From positions 1,488,001-1,552,000 of the forward strand of contig OZ257136.1 in the NCBI GenBank assembly GCA_965278995.1: a stretch of DNA of 64,000 nucleotides. The letters run 5' to 3'. Within the stretch, counting starts at the first letter, position 1, and each line of letters begins with the position of its first letter. Origin of the DNA: JADJYF01 sp965278995 (GTDB taxonomy: Bacteria > Pseudomonadota > Gammaproteobacteria > Ga0077536). Below the pieces are notes generated by a model. It had not been told where the DNA came from. It saw only the letters and a list, made by a program, of their open reading frames with translations, and searched no databases. This document shows positions 18,325 through 26,189 of this stretch, one piece after another. A program made the position numbers and the translations under genes.

Positions 18325-19086
18325 CTAGCGCCCCTGCCAGCGTGGTTCACGCTTTTCCGCAAATGCGGCAGCACCTTCGCGCGCATCCTGCGAAGCGATG
18401 ACCGGAGCGGTGATTGCGTGCTGACGCGCGAACATTTCTCCCAGCGGCCAGTCACGCTGCTCGACCATCACACGTTTGCTTGCTGCCACCGACAGCGGTG
18501 CATTGCCGATAATGCATCGCGCCAGCCGGATCGCTTCGGCGAGTGCTTCGCCGGTCTCCGTCAATCGATTGACCAGGCCAAAATGCTCGGCTCGTTCGGC
18601 GCTCAGCATGTCGCCCGTCAGCGCGAGTTCCAGCGCGATGCGTGGCGGTATCAAACGCGGCAGGCGCAGCAGTCCGCCGGCGCCGGCAGCGAGACCGCGT
18701 TTGACTTCCGGAATGCCGAATTGCGCAGTTCGCGCCGCGACCGTCAGATCGCAAGCCAGCATCGCTTCGCAGCCGCCCGCCAGCGCATACCCTTCGACCG
18801 CCGCAATCAACGGCTTGGTCGGCGGCTGCAGGACCAGACCAAGAATGCCGCGACCCTCGATGCGGATGACTTCTCCACGCAGGAACGCTTTCAGGTCCAT
18901 CCCGGAACAGAACGTGCCACCAGCACCAGTCAGGATGCCGACGCGCAGGTCGTCGCACGCTTCCAGTTCATCGAGTGCGGCGCAGACGCCGACAGACACC
19001 GCCCGATTGATGGCATTGCGCGCTTCGGGCCGGTTGATCGTGATGATCATCAGTCCGTCGTCGCGTTCGACCAGAACTTCGGACAT
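18325..19086 (-). CDS. Enoyl-CoA hydratase (crotonase family)
   Basis: The 253-residue protein starts at ATG 19086 with MSEVLVERDDG, the usual crotonase beginning; the longer upstream frame is non-homologous. It has the oxyanion-hole motif FCSGMDLKAF, and both catalytic glutamate positions are present: GGCEAMLACD and PEVKRGLAAGAGG. It should hydrate a 2-enoyl-CoA to the (S)-3-hydroxyacyl-CoA. It lies 3 bp upstream of an acyl-CoA dehydrogenase gene, consistent with consecutive steps of one pathway. Confidence 0.9.
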   Translation of the reverse strand: MSEVLVERDDGLMIITINRPEARNAINRAVSVGVCAALDELEACDDLRVGILTGAGGTFCSGMDLKAFLRGEVIRIEGRGILGLVLQPPTKPLIAAVEGYALAGGCEAMLACDLTVAARTAQFGIPEVKRGLAAGAGGLLRLPRLIPPRIALELALTGDMLSAERAEHFGLVNRLTETGEALAEAIRLARCIIGNAPLSVAASKRVMVEQRDWPLGEMFARQHAITAPVIASQDAREGAAAFAEKREPRWQGR

Positions 19087-19136
19087 TGCCCGCAATCTCC
19101 TACTGACCGGCCATTGACCGGCTGCTGGCGCAATTG

Positions 19137-19955
19137 TTATTGAAATGCGTACTCGAGCGTCGGAAACGAACGCGCTTTGACTTCGCTGACGTAGCTGCCG
19201 ATGGCGGCCTGGATCGAACCGCCGGCACCAAGGAAGTTCTTCGAAAAACGGGTGCGCTTGCCTGGCGCAATATCGATCACATCGTAGAGCACGAGGATCT
19301 GGCCGTCGACTGAAGGGCCGGCGCCGATGCCGATGACCGGTACCGAGGCAGCCGCCGTGATTTCGGCCGCCAGCGCCGCCGGTACGCATTCGAGCAGCAA
19401 CATGTCGGCGCCGGCTTGCTCCAGTGCACGGGCATCGTCGCGCATCTTGCTCGCCGTCGCTTCTTCGCGACCTTGCACCCGGTAGCCGCCGTATTTATGG
19501 ATCGCCTGCGGGGTCAGACCCAGATGGGCGCACACCGGAATGCCGCAATCGGTCAGCCGCGCGACCATATCGATTTCGAGTTCGCCCCACTCAAGTTTGA
19601 CAATTTCCGCGCCACCTTCCTTCATCAGTCTGGCGGCATTGCGCAGACAATCGCGTTCCGAGGCGTAGCTCATGAACGGCATGTCAGCCATCACCATCGC
19701 GCGTCGCGTACCACGGGCGACGAGCTGGGTGTGATAGATCATGTCTTCGACGGTCACGGGTATCGTCGTCGCGTGCCCCTGCACGACCATGCCGAGGGAA
19801 TCGCCGACCAGGATGAGGTCCACACCGGCCGCGTCAAGGATGCGCGCAAACGCTGCGTCGTAAGCGGTCAGACTGGCGATGATTTCACCGTTCGCTTTCA
19901 TCTGCCGGACCGTCCGCGTGGTGACTTTGGCGGCGTCTTCGTTATGTGCACTCAT
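19137..19955 (-). CDS. panB: 3-methyl-2-oxobutanoate hydroxymethyltransferase (ketopantoate hydroxymethyltransferase)
   Basis: The 272-residue protein matches PanB closely: VGDSLGM with metal ligand Asp52, ADMPF with Asp91, a Lys at about 120, GIPVCAHLGLTPQ, GGYRVQGR and the general base Glu189 in LLECVPA. PanB transfers a hydroxymethyl group from methylene-tetrahydrofolate to 2-oxoisovalerate for pantothenate and CoA synthesis. No panC or panD is near. Instead its start overlaps the haloalkane dehalogenase stop by 4 bp inside a catabolic operon, so a duplicated or re-purposed PanB is possible. The EWGE segment after Lys120 departs from the common EGG. Confidence 0.9.
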   Translation of the reverse strand: MSAHNEDAAKVTTRTVRQMKANGEIIASLTAYDAAFARILDAAGVDLILVGDSLGMVVQGHATTIPVTVEDMIYHTQLVARGTRRAMVMADMPFMSYASERDCLRNAARLMKEGGAEIVKLEWGELEIDMVARLTDCGIPVCAHLGLTPQAIHKYGGYRVQGREEATASKMRDDARALEQAGADMLLLECVPAALAAEITAAASVPVIGIGAGPSVDGQILVLYDVIDIAPGKRTRFSKNFLGAGGSIQAAIGSYVSEVKARSFPTLEYAFQ

Positions 19956-20827
19956 CGAAGTGTCTCCAGCCAGTGGCGGATGGCGGCAGCAATCTCGTCC
20001 GGCGAATCCTCCTGAATGAAATGCAGGCCTTTCACGCGGACTTCGCTGCTGTTGCGCCAGCTGCGCGCGACATCGCCCGGCGCGCCGTTCATGATCATGC
20101 CCGGCTCGGCACTGATGAACAGTTTCGGTATCGGACTGTCTTGCATGAATGCGCCGTAAGCATCGACCAGCGCACAGACGTCGGCCGGCGTGTCACCCAG
20201 CGGGATCTGCCGCGGCCAGGTCAGGGTCGGTCGCCGCCCCTCACCGGGCTCGCGGAACGGCGCACGATAGGCCTCCATCTCATCGGCGCTCAGCTTGCGC
20301 AGGATCGAAGCCGGCAGAACATTCTCGACGAAGACATTTTTCTGCAGGACAACATCCTCGCCTGCTGGCGAGCGAAAAGTTCGAAAGATATCGACTGCCG
20401 CCGGCGGCCATTCGTCCCAGGACAGACGCTTGACGATACCTTCCATGTGGCATACACCGGCTACCGCGTCCGGGTGCTGCCGGGTCCAATCGAAGCCGAG
20501 CGCCGTACCCCAGTCATGGATGACGAAGACGATGTCCCTTTCGATTCCGAGAGCGGCCAGCGCACCAGCGAAATAGTGTTGATGATCGGCCAGTGTATAA
20601 CGCTCCGGGCCGGAGTCTGGAAGCTTGTCTGAATCGCCCATGCCGATCAGGTCGATGGCAACGCATCGCCCGAGATCCTGCAGTTGCGGCATGATGTTCC
20701 GCCACAGATACGACGAGGTCGGATTGCCATGCTGGAAAACCAGCGGACGACCCTGGCCCATTTCGGCATAGGTCAGGCGCAAGCCGTCGACTTTCACGCT
20801 GCGTTTCGCGGCAGACCAGGCATTCAT
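19952..20827 (-). CDS. Haloalkane dehalogenase (HLD-II type alpha/beta hydrolase)
   Basis: The 291-residue alpha/beta hydrolase has the full haloalkane dehalogenase set: oxyanion/halide-binding HGNPTSSYLWRN with Asn35, nucleophile Asp105 followed by halide-binding Trp106 in HDWGTALGFDW, a catalytic-acid Glu129 in HMEGI, and base His269 in GLHFIQED. Positions agree with the LinB/DhaA subfamily. It would hydrolyse a carbon-halogen bond to an alcohol in the cytoplasm. The natural substrate cannot be told. The gene lies within the catabolic operon, 40 bp after the CitE-like lyase gene and overlapping panB by 4 bp. Confidence 0.88.
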   Translation of the reverse strand: MNAWSAAKRSVKVDGLRLTYAEMGQGRPLVFQHGNPTSSYLWRNIMPQLQDLGRCVAIDLIGMGDSDKLPDSGPERYTLADHQHYFAGALAALGIERDIVFVIHDWGTALGFDWTRQHPDAVAGVCHMEGIVKRLSWDEWPPAAVDIFRTFRSPAGEDVVLQKNVFVENVLPASILRKLSADEMEAYRAPFREPGEGRRPTLTWPRQIPLGDTPADVCALVDAYGAFMQDSPIPKLFISAEPGMIMNGAPGDVARSWRNSSEVRVKGLHFIQEDSPDEIAAAIRHWLETLR

Positions 20828-20867
20828 AGCTTTATTCCTCCTGCAGCGTGCCGGGTGATGACAGTGC

Positions 20868-21746
20868 TCAGCGCGCTGCCAGGCGGGCCGCCAGTGCGAC
20901 GATGCGTTCGGCCTGGGTCAAATGCGGTTTGTCGACCATCTTGCCGTCCAGATTGAGGGTGCCTGAATCGGGATTGGCGTCAAACAGAGCGATCACGGCA
21001 TGCGCATGCGCGAGTTCCGCCGCCGACGGCGAAAACGCGCCGTTGATGACAGCAACCTGATCGGGATGGATGCAAATCTTGCCGGTGAATCCATCGCGCC
21101 GCGAGTCGTTGCAGATCCGTTCCAGTCCTTCCAGATTGCGGAAGTCCGCCATGACCGTGTCGATGGCCTGCACGCCTGCGGCATGTGCGGCGAACAGACA
21201 CAGCGAACGCGTCATCTCGTACGGACTGGTCCAGTGCCCGGAAGTGACCGTATTCGCGCTCGCGCCGACAGCAGCACCAAGATCTTCGGCACCCCAGGTC
21301 AGACCTTTCAATCGCGGCGTCTCGCGGGTGAATGTACCCAAGGTGAAAATTGCCCGTGCCGTCTCGGTCGCTACCGGCAGAATACCGATGCTGCCCGCCG
21401 CAAGACCATGCTCGGCTTCGAGAATATCGAGGTAATGACCGACCTGGACGAGATCGTCGGCCGAGTTGGTCTTCGGCAGAATGATGCCGGCCGGCGCAGC
21501 CGGTGCGACCATTGCCAGATCATGAAGGATCAGACCGCTATCCAGCGGATTCACGCGCACCCAGAACTCGACCCGCGGATTCGTTCCTGCTCGCAGGAAA
21601 TCACGGGTCATTTCGCGTGCCAGCGGTTTGCGCGAAGCCGCGACCGAATCTTCCAGATCGAGAATGACGCAGTCGGCGCCGATGCCAGCTGCTTTGGTCA
21701 TCTTCTTGTCGCTGTCGCCGGGGGCGAATAAGAGTGAGCGCAACAT
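20868..21746 (-). CDS. CitE-like HpcH/HpaI-family acyl-CoA lyase
   Basis: The 292-residue TIM-barrel protein starts at ATG 21746 with MLRSLLFAPGDSDKKM, the usual CitE-like beginning. VILDLEDSV carries the acidic Mg-binding residues, and RVNPLDSG, PKTNSADD and GKICIHPDQV are family landmarks. Members cleave malyl-, citramalyl- or methylmalyl-CoA into an acyl-CoA and a 2-oxo acid. Its start overlaps the stop of the MaoC-like hydratase gene by one base, so hydration of an unsaturated acyl-CoA followed by C-C cleavage is plausible, as in itaconate or mesaconate pathways. Confidence 0.85.
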   Translation of the reverse strand: MLRSLLFAPGDSDKKMTKAAGIGADCVILDLEDSVAASRKPLAREMTRDFLRAGTNPRVEFWVRVNPLDSGLILHDLAMVAPAAPAGIILPKTNSADDLVQVGHYLDILEAEHGLAAGSIGILPVATETARAIFTLGTFTRETPRLKGLTWGAEDLGAAVGASANTVTSGHWTSPYEMTRSLCLFAAHAAGVQAIDTVMADFRNLEGLERICNDSRRDGFTGKICIHPDQVAVINGAFSPSAAELAHAHAVIALFDANPDSGTLNLDGKMVDKPHLTQAERIVALAARLAAR

Positions 21747-22201
21747 CAGACGGGCTTCCTCAACATCAGGGCGGAACGTTTGCACACGGCAACCAGCTGG
21801 TTTTTCTGATTGTAGGCGCGGTGGGCGAAAATGATCACGCCGTTCTGCGGGCGCGATTTGCTCTCACGGATCTCCAGCACTTCCGACTCGACGCGGATGG
21901 TATCGCCGTGGAACAGCGGCGCCGGGAACCGGACTTCATCCCAGCCGAGATTCGCGACTGTCGTGCCAAGCGTCGTATCGTGCACGCTGATGCCGACCAT
22001 CAATGCCAGCGTAAAGCCGCTGTTGACGATGCGCTGACCGAATTCAGTCTCGTTGCGGCAATATTCCTCGTCTAGATGCAGGCGCGCCGGATTGTGTGTC
22101 ATCGCCGTGAACAGCACATTATCGGTTTCCGTCAGCGTGCGGTGAATGGCATGGGTGAAAATCTGTCCCACGCTGAATTCTTCGAAATATAGTCCTGCCA
22201 T
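21746..22201 (-). CDS. MaoC-like (R)-specific enoyl-CoA hydratase
   Basis: This 151-residue protein is a single hot-dog domain. THNPARLHLDEEYC holds the His/Asp hydratase dyad typical of the MaoC family, and IVNSGFTLALMVGISVHD is the following helix-loop. It should hydrate a 2-enoyl-CoA or a dicarboxylic enoyl-CoA. The overlap with the CitE-like lyase gene suggests that the two act in sequence. The closest described pairs are mesaconyl-CoA or itaconyl-CoA hydratases with their lyases, though the substrate is not proven. Confidence 0.85.
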   Translation of the reverse strand: MAGLYFEEFSVGQIFTHAIHRTLTETDNVLFTAMTHNPARLHLDEEYCRNETEFGQRIVNSGFTLALMVGISVHDTTLGTTVANLGWDEVRFPAPLFHGDTIRVESEVLEIRESKSRPQNGVIIFAHRAYNQKNQLVAVCKRSALMLRKPV

Positions 22202-22240
22202 GGTTCCTCCCCTCAGGATAAATAATGCAATGTGGCCGAA

Positions 22241-23767
22241 TTATAGTCGCTGCTGTTCGAACAGCGCGGCATGTCGTTCACGCAGCAGATTTTTCTGGAC
22301 CTTGCCCATGCTGTTGCGCGGCAGGTCGTCGACAACGACGATTTGCTTCGGCACCTTGTAGCCGGCAAGCCGGGTTTTCAGCTCTCCAATCAACACATCG
22401 CCCGGCAACGATGTGCCATTGCCGACGACTGCAGCGACGACCGCCTCGCCATAATCGGCATGCGGGACACCGAAGACGGCGGCCTCGATGACGCCGGCAC
22501 AGCTCTCCAGTTCGCGCTCAATCTCTTTCGGGTACACGTTCAGACCACCAGTGATGATCATGTCCTTGCTGCGTCCGACGATATGCAGATAGCCGTCGGC
22601 GTCCAGGTAACCCTGATCGCCAGTACGGAAATAGCCGTCGGCAGTAAAAGCTTCGGCGGTGGTCTCTGGCAGTCCCCGGTATCCACCGAACACATTCGGC
22701 CCATGAACTTCAATGTTGCCGATAGCGCCGCTGCCGAGAATTTTGCCGCCGTCATCGACGATACGGAGCGCAACGCCCGCCAGAGGTGGACCGACCGAGC
22801 CCGGCTTCCGCATGCCATGCAGCGGATTTGACGTATTGATACCGGTTTCGGTCATGCCGTAGCGCTCGAGAATGCGCTGCCCGGTACGCTCCTCGAAAGC
22901 GCTGAATGTCGCTTCGCTCAGCGGTGCCGACCCGGAAATGAAAACACGCACACTGGCGCAGCACTCACGTGTGAATGCTGACGTATTGAGCAGCCTCGTA
23001 TAATAAGTTGGCACACCGGCCATCATGGTTGCGCCCGCCAGTGCCGCGATGACGGCCCCCGGCTCGAAGCGCGGCAGAAATCGCACGCGTGTTCCTGCCA
23101 ACAGCGCTGGCCCGAGCGTGATGAACAAGCCATGCACGTGATACAACGGCAGCGCATGCACCAGGATGTCATCGCCGCTGAATGCCCACGCCGCGACCAG
23201 CGCCTGCGCATTCGTCAGTAGATTACCGTGAGTGATCGGGATGCCTTTCGGTTTGCCGGTCGTACCGGACGAATAGAGCAGCGCAGCGGGCTCGCCGACG
23301 GCGACGCACTGCGTTGCGAATGTCGGTGCCGCGGACTGCCACCGGTGGTCGATGTAGTCCACACCGTGGCCACCAACGGTCAGAATGCGCTGGACTGATG
23401 GGCTGTCAGCTGCGGCAGCGGTCACCCGGGTCAGCAGTGCGTTTTCGCACACAACCAGACGCGATGCCGAATCCCGCAGGAAAAACGCCAGCTCAGTCTC
23501 GGTATAAGTCGGGTTGAGCGGGTGATAGACGCAACCGGCGCGCAGGCAGCCGAGATACAGCCACAGCAGTTCGAGCGACTTGTCGGCAACGACGGCGACC
23601 CGATCGCCGGGTTCGAGTCCGAGTTCGACCAGGGTGTTAGCTGCACGCGCCGACCACTGCTCGAGGTCGGCGCCGGTGTAACAGTCACCAGTCGGGGTTT
23701 CCACGCAGCAATCCTCAGCGTTGAAGCGCTGAGCAAAATGCGCATACAGATTCGCGTTGTTAGTCAC
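22241..23767 (-). CDS. Acyl-CoA synthetase, MatB (malonyl-CoA synthetase)-like
   Basis: The 508-residue adenylate-forming enzyme has the P-loop ALLYSSGTTGKPKG, the YGMTETGI motif, FRTGDQGYLDADGYL and the catalytic lysine in PRNSMGKVQK. The segment ALPLYHVHGLFITLGPALLAG and the RYGMTETG context resemble MatB enzymes that activate malonate or methylmalonate, but a short-chain or aromatic acid is also possible. It would start a pathway by making an acyl-CoA with ATP. It lies 7 bp after an acyl-CoA dehydrogenase gene and 39 bp before the MaoC-like gene. Confidence 0.85.
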   Translation of the reverse strand: MTNNANLYAHFAQRFNAEDCCVETPTGDCYTGADLEQWSARAANTLVELGLEPGDRVAVVADKSLELLWLYLGCLRAGCVYHPLNPTYTETELAFFLRDSASRLVVCENALLTRVTAAAADSPSVQRILTVGGHGVDYIDHRWQSAAPTFATQCVAVGEPAALLYSSGTTGKPKGIPITHGNLLTNAQALVAAWAFSGDDILVHALPLYHVHGLFITLGPALLAGTRVRFLPRFEPGAVIAALAGATMMAGVPTYYTRLLNTSAFTRECCASVRVFISGSAPLSEATFSAFEERTGQRILERYGMTETGINTSNPLHGMRKPGSVGPPLAGVALRIVDDGGKILGSGAIGNIEVHGPNVFGGYRGLPETTAEAFTADGYFRTGDQGYLDADGYLHIVGRSKDMIITGGLNVYPKEIERELESCAGVIEAAVFGVPHADYGEAVVAAVVGNGTSLPGDVLIGELKTRLAGYKVPKQIVVVDDLPRNSMGKVQKNLLRERHAALFEQQRL

Positions 23768-23774
23768 CGGCCTG

Positions 23775-24920
23775 CTACAGCGCGCGCGCGATCAGTTCCT
23801 TCATGATCTCGTTCGACCCGCCGTAAATCATCTGCACACGGCTGTCGGCGAAATAATGCGCTATCGGGTACTCCATCATATAGCCGTAACCACCATGGAG
23901 TTGCAAGCAACGGTGCGCTGCCTCGAACTGCTTCTCGCTGCACCACCACTTGGCCATCGACGCGGTCTCGTTGTCGAGGCGCCCGGCTATCAGCTCGACA
24001 ATACAATAGTCGACAAACACGCGTGCTATCCGCGCTTCCGTCTTGATCTCGGCCAGCGTGAATTTGGTGTTTTGAAATTCGGCCAGGGCCTGACCGAAAG
24101 CGCGGCGCTGTTTGACGTACTCGATGGTGCCTTCCAGCGCCTGCTCCATGGCGGCGACGCCGGCTACAGCGATAATCAGTCGTTCGCGCGGCAGTTGCGC
24201 CATGAGCTGATAGAAACCCTGCCCGGGAACGCCGCCGAGAATATTACCGGCCGGTACGCGGCAATCGTCGAAGAAGAGCTCGCAGGTATCCTGCCCTTTC
24301 ATGCCGATTTTCTTCAATGGCTTGTTGCGGCGGAAACCCTCGACTTCGTCGACTTCGACCATCAACAGCGAAATACCTTTGGCGCGCTCGTCCGGATTGG
24401 TCTTACAGATCACGCAGATCAGGTTCGCGTTGTAACCGTTGGTGATGAACGTCTTCGATCCATTCAGTACATACACGTCGCCATCCAGCATCGCGCGTGT
24501 CTTCACTGCCTGCAGATCTGAACCGGTACCGGGCTCGGTCATCGCGATCGCCGCGATGAATTCGCCGGTTGCCATCCGCGGCAGCCAGCGATGGCGTTGT
24601 TCCTCGGTCCCATAGCGCATGAGGTAATGCGCAACGATACTCTGTATGCCATTGCCAAAACTGGAGACGCAGGCGCGCTGGATCTCTTCATAGGTGATGA
24701 CGTCGAAACCGAAATCGCCGCCACCACCGCCGTATTCCGCCGGAACGTCCGGGCACAGCAGACCGACTTCACCGGCCTTGCGCCACACCTCCGGTTCGGG
24801 ATGGCCCTGCTCGATCCAGCGATCGCGATGCGGAACGAATTCGTTCAGGACGAACCGGCGCACGGCGTCTCGATACGTTTCGTGATCGGGCGTGGTCCAG
24901 GGCGAACGATACACATTCAT
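23775..24920 (-). CDS. Acyl-CoA dehydrogenase
   Basis: The 381-residue protein shows IAMTEPGTGSDLQAVKT, FITNGYNANL, GYGYMMEYPIAHYF and a C-terminal YGGSNEIMKELIA. The Glu in LPRERLI fits the catalytic base of isovaleryl/long-chain type dehydrogenases. It differs clearly from the second acyl-CoA dehydrogenase of this operon, so the two probably act on different intermediates. Neighbours are the SCP-x-type thiolase gene upstream (39 bp) and the CoA ligase gene downstream (7 bp). Confidence 0.92.
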   Translation of the reverse strand: MNVYRSPWTTPDHETYRDAVRRFVLNEFVPHRDRWIEQGHPEPEVWRKAGEVGLLCPDVPAEYGGGGGDFGFDVITYEEIQRACVSSFGNGIQSIVAHYLMRYGTEEQRHRWLPRMATGEFIAAIAMTEPGTGSDLQAVKTRAMLDGDVYVLNGSKTFITNGYNANLICVICKTNPDERAKGISLLMVEVDEVEGFRRNKPLKKIGMKGQDTCELFFDDCRVPAGNILGGVPGQGFYQLMAQLPRERLIIAVAGVAAMEQALEGTIEYVKQRRAFGQALAEFQNTKFTLAEIKTEARIARVFVDYCIVELIAGRLDNETASMAKWWCSEKQFEAAHRCLQLHGGYGYMMEYPIAHYFADSRVQMIYGGSNEIMKELIARAL

Positions 24921-24959
24921 GCGACTGCTCCGGAATACTGTTGGAGGGTCAGACGCACG

Positions 24960-26162
24960 CTATGGCGCGTGCAGACCAAAAATCGACACGCTCGCCACGT
25001 TACGGAACGGATGCCCACCCAGATTGTGCGTCAAACCCAGCGTCGGATTGGAGAGCTGCCGTTTACCAGCGCGCCCGAGCAGTTGCAGATACATCTCGTA
25101 AGCCATGCGCAGGCCGCTTGCACCGATAGGATGGCCGAAACATTTCAGTCCGCCATCGATCTGGCACGGGACCTCGCCATCGCGGTCGAACTTGCCATCG
25201 AGCACATCTTTGATGGCACCTCCTTCTGGACTCAAACCGAGGTCCTCCATCACCACCAGTTCAGTAACCGAAAAACAGTCGTGCACTTCCGTCATGTCGA
25301 GTTCTTTGGCGGGATTGGTCACGCCGGCTTCTCTGTAAGCCCGTTCGGCGGCAATCCGCGTCGTCAGCAGATAGCTGCCGTCCCACGCCGTATTCGACAT
25401 CTCGAGACCATTGCTCGGGGCGAGCTGCATGGCCTTGATTGTGACCAGATCCCTGAAGCCCATCTCGCGGGCTTTTTCGACGCTGGTGACAATCGCGCAT
25501 GCGGCGCCATCGCTGACACCGCAGCAATCGTAGAGCCCCAGCGGATAAGCGATCATCGGCGCATTCAGTGCCTGTTCTTCAGTGATCTCGCGCTGCAGAT
25601 GCGCTTTCGGGTTGAGCGCACCGTTGATATGGCTTTTGTAGGAAATGTGCGCCATCGCGCGTTTGAGATCGCTCATGTCACAGCGGTGTTTCGCGGCATA
25701 GGCGCTAGCCAGCTGGGCGAATGCGCCCGGTGCCGTCGCATTCGGCAGCCACAGGTCGTCGAAGGTGCCTTTGCTGCGCTCGGGCAGACCGCCATAGCCG
25801 GTATCTTTCAGTTTCTCGACGCCAACCGCGAGCGCGATATCGCAGGCACCAGCGGCGACCGCATACGCTGCGCCACGCAGCGCTTCAGTGCCAGTTGCGC
25901 AGAGATTCTCGACCCGTGTGACAGGTATGTTCGGCAGCCGCAGAGACATGCTGAGCGGCAGCGCCGACTTGCCGGCGCTCTGTTCCTGAAAAAACAGACC
26001 CAGCCAGGCCATCTCGATGTCGTTGCGTTCGACCCTGGCGTCGGCCAGTGCTTCGTTGAACGCTTCGACAATCAACTCTTCGGGCCCGCAGTCCCAGCGT
26101 TCGCCAAACTTGGTGCAGCCCATGCCGATGATCGCAACTTTGTCCTTGATGCCTTTGGCCAT
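24960..26162 (-). CDS. SCP-x-type acetyl-CoA acetyltransferase (thiolase) with intact Cys
   Basis: The 400-residue protein has the nucleophile Cys88 in ENLCATGTEALRG, EVHDCFSVTEL near residue 305 and the C-terminal CFGHPIGASGLR histidine motif, so it should be a working thiolase. It would cleave a 3-oxoacyl-CoA or condense two acyl-CoAs. It is followed upstream in the operon by the HMG-CoA-synthase-like/DUF35 fusion (27 bp). A thiolase next to an HMG-CoA-synthase-like protein and DUF35 recalls the archaeal thiolase-HMGS-DUF35 complex. Confidence 0.88.
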   Translation of the reverse strand: MAKGIKDKVAIIGMGCTKFGERWDCGPEELIVEAFNEALADARVERNDIEMAWLGLFFQEQSAGKSALPLSMSLRLPNIPVTRVENLCATGTEALRGAAYAVAAGACDIALAVGVEKLKDTGYGGLPERSKGTFDDLWLPNATAPGAFAQLASAYAAKHRCDMSDLKRAMAHISYKSHINGALNPKAHLQREITEEQALNAPMIAYPLGLYDCCGVSDGAACAIVTSVEKAREMGFRDLVTIKAMQLAPSNGLEMSNTAWDGSYLLTTRIAAERAYREAGVTNPAKELDMTEVHDCFSVTELVVMEDLGLSPEGGAIKDVLDGKFDRDGEVPCQIDGGLKCFGHPIGASGLRMAYEMYLQLLGRAGKRQLSNPTLGLTHNLGGHPFRNVASVSIFGLHAP

Positions 26163-26189
26163 GTCTAGTCTCCTGGCAGCCTGTCGAAC

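Noticed and set aside
24591..26168. Long forward frame of 525 codons
   Set aside because: It is antisense to the thiolase and acyl-CoA dehydrogenase genes, whose motifs are intact; high GC causes such shadow frames. The same holds for 11020-12255, 8755-9903 and 35787-37064.
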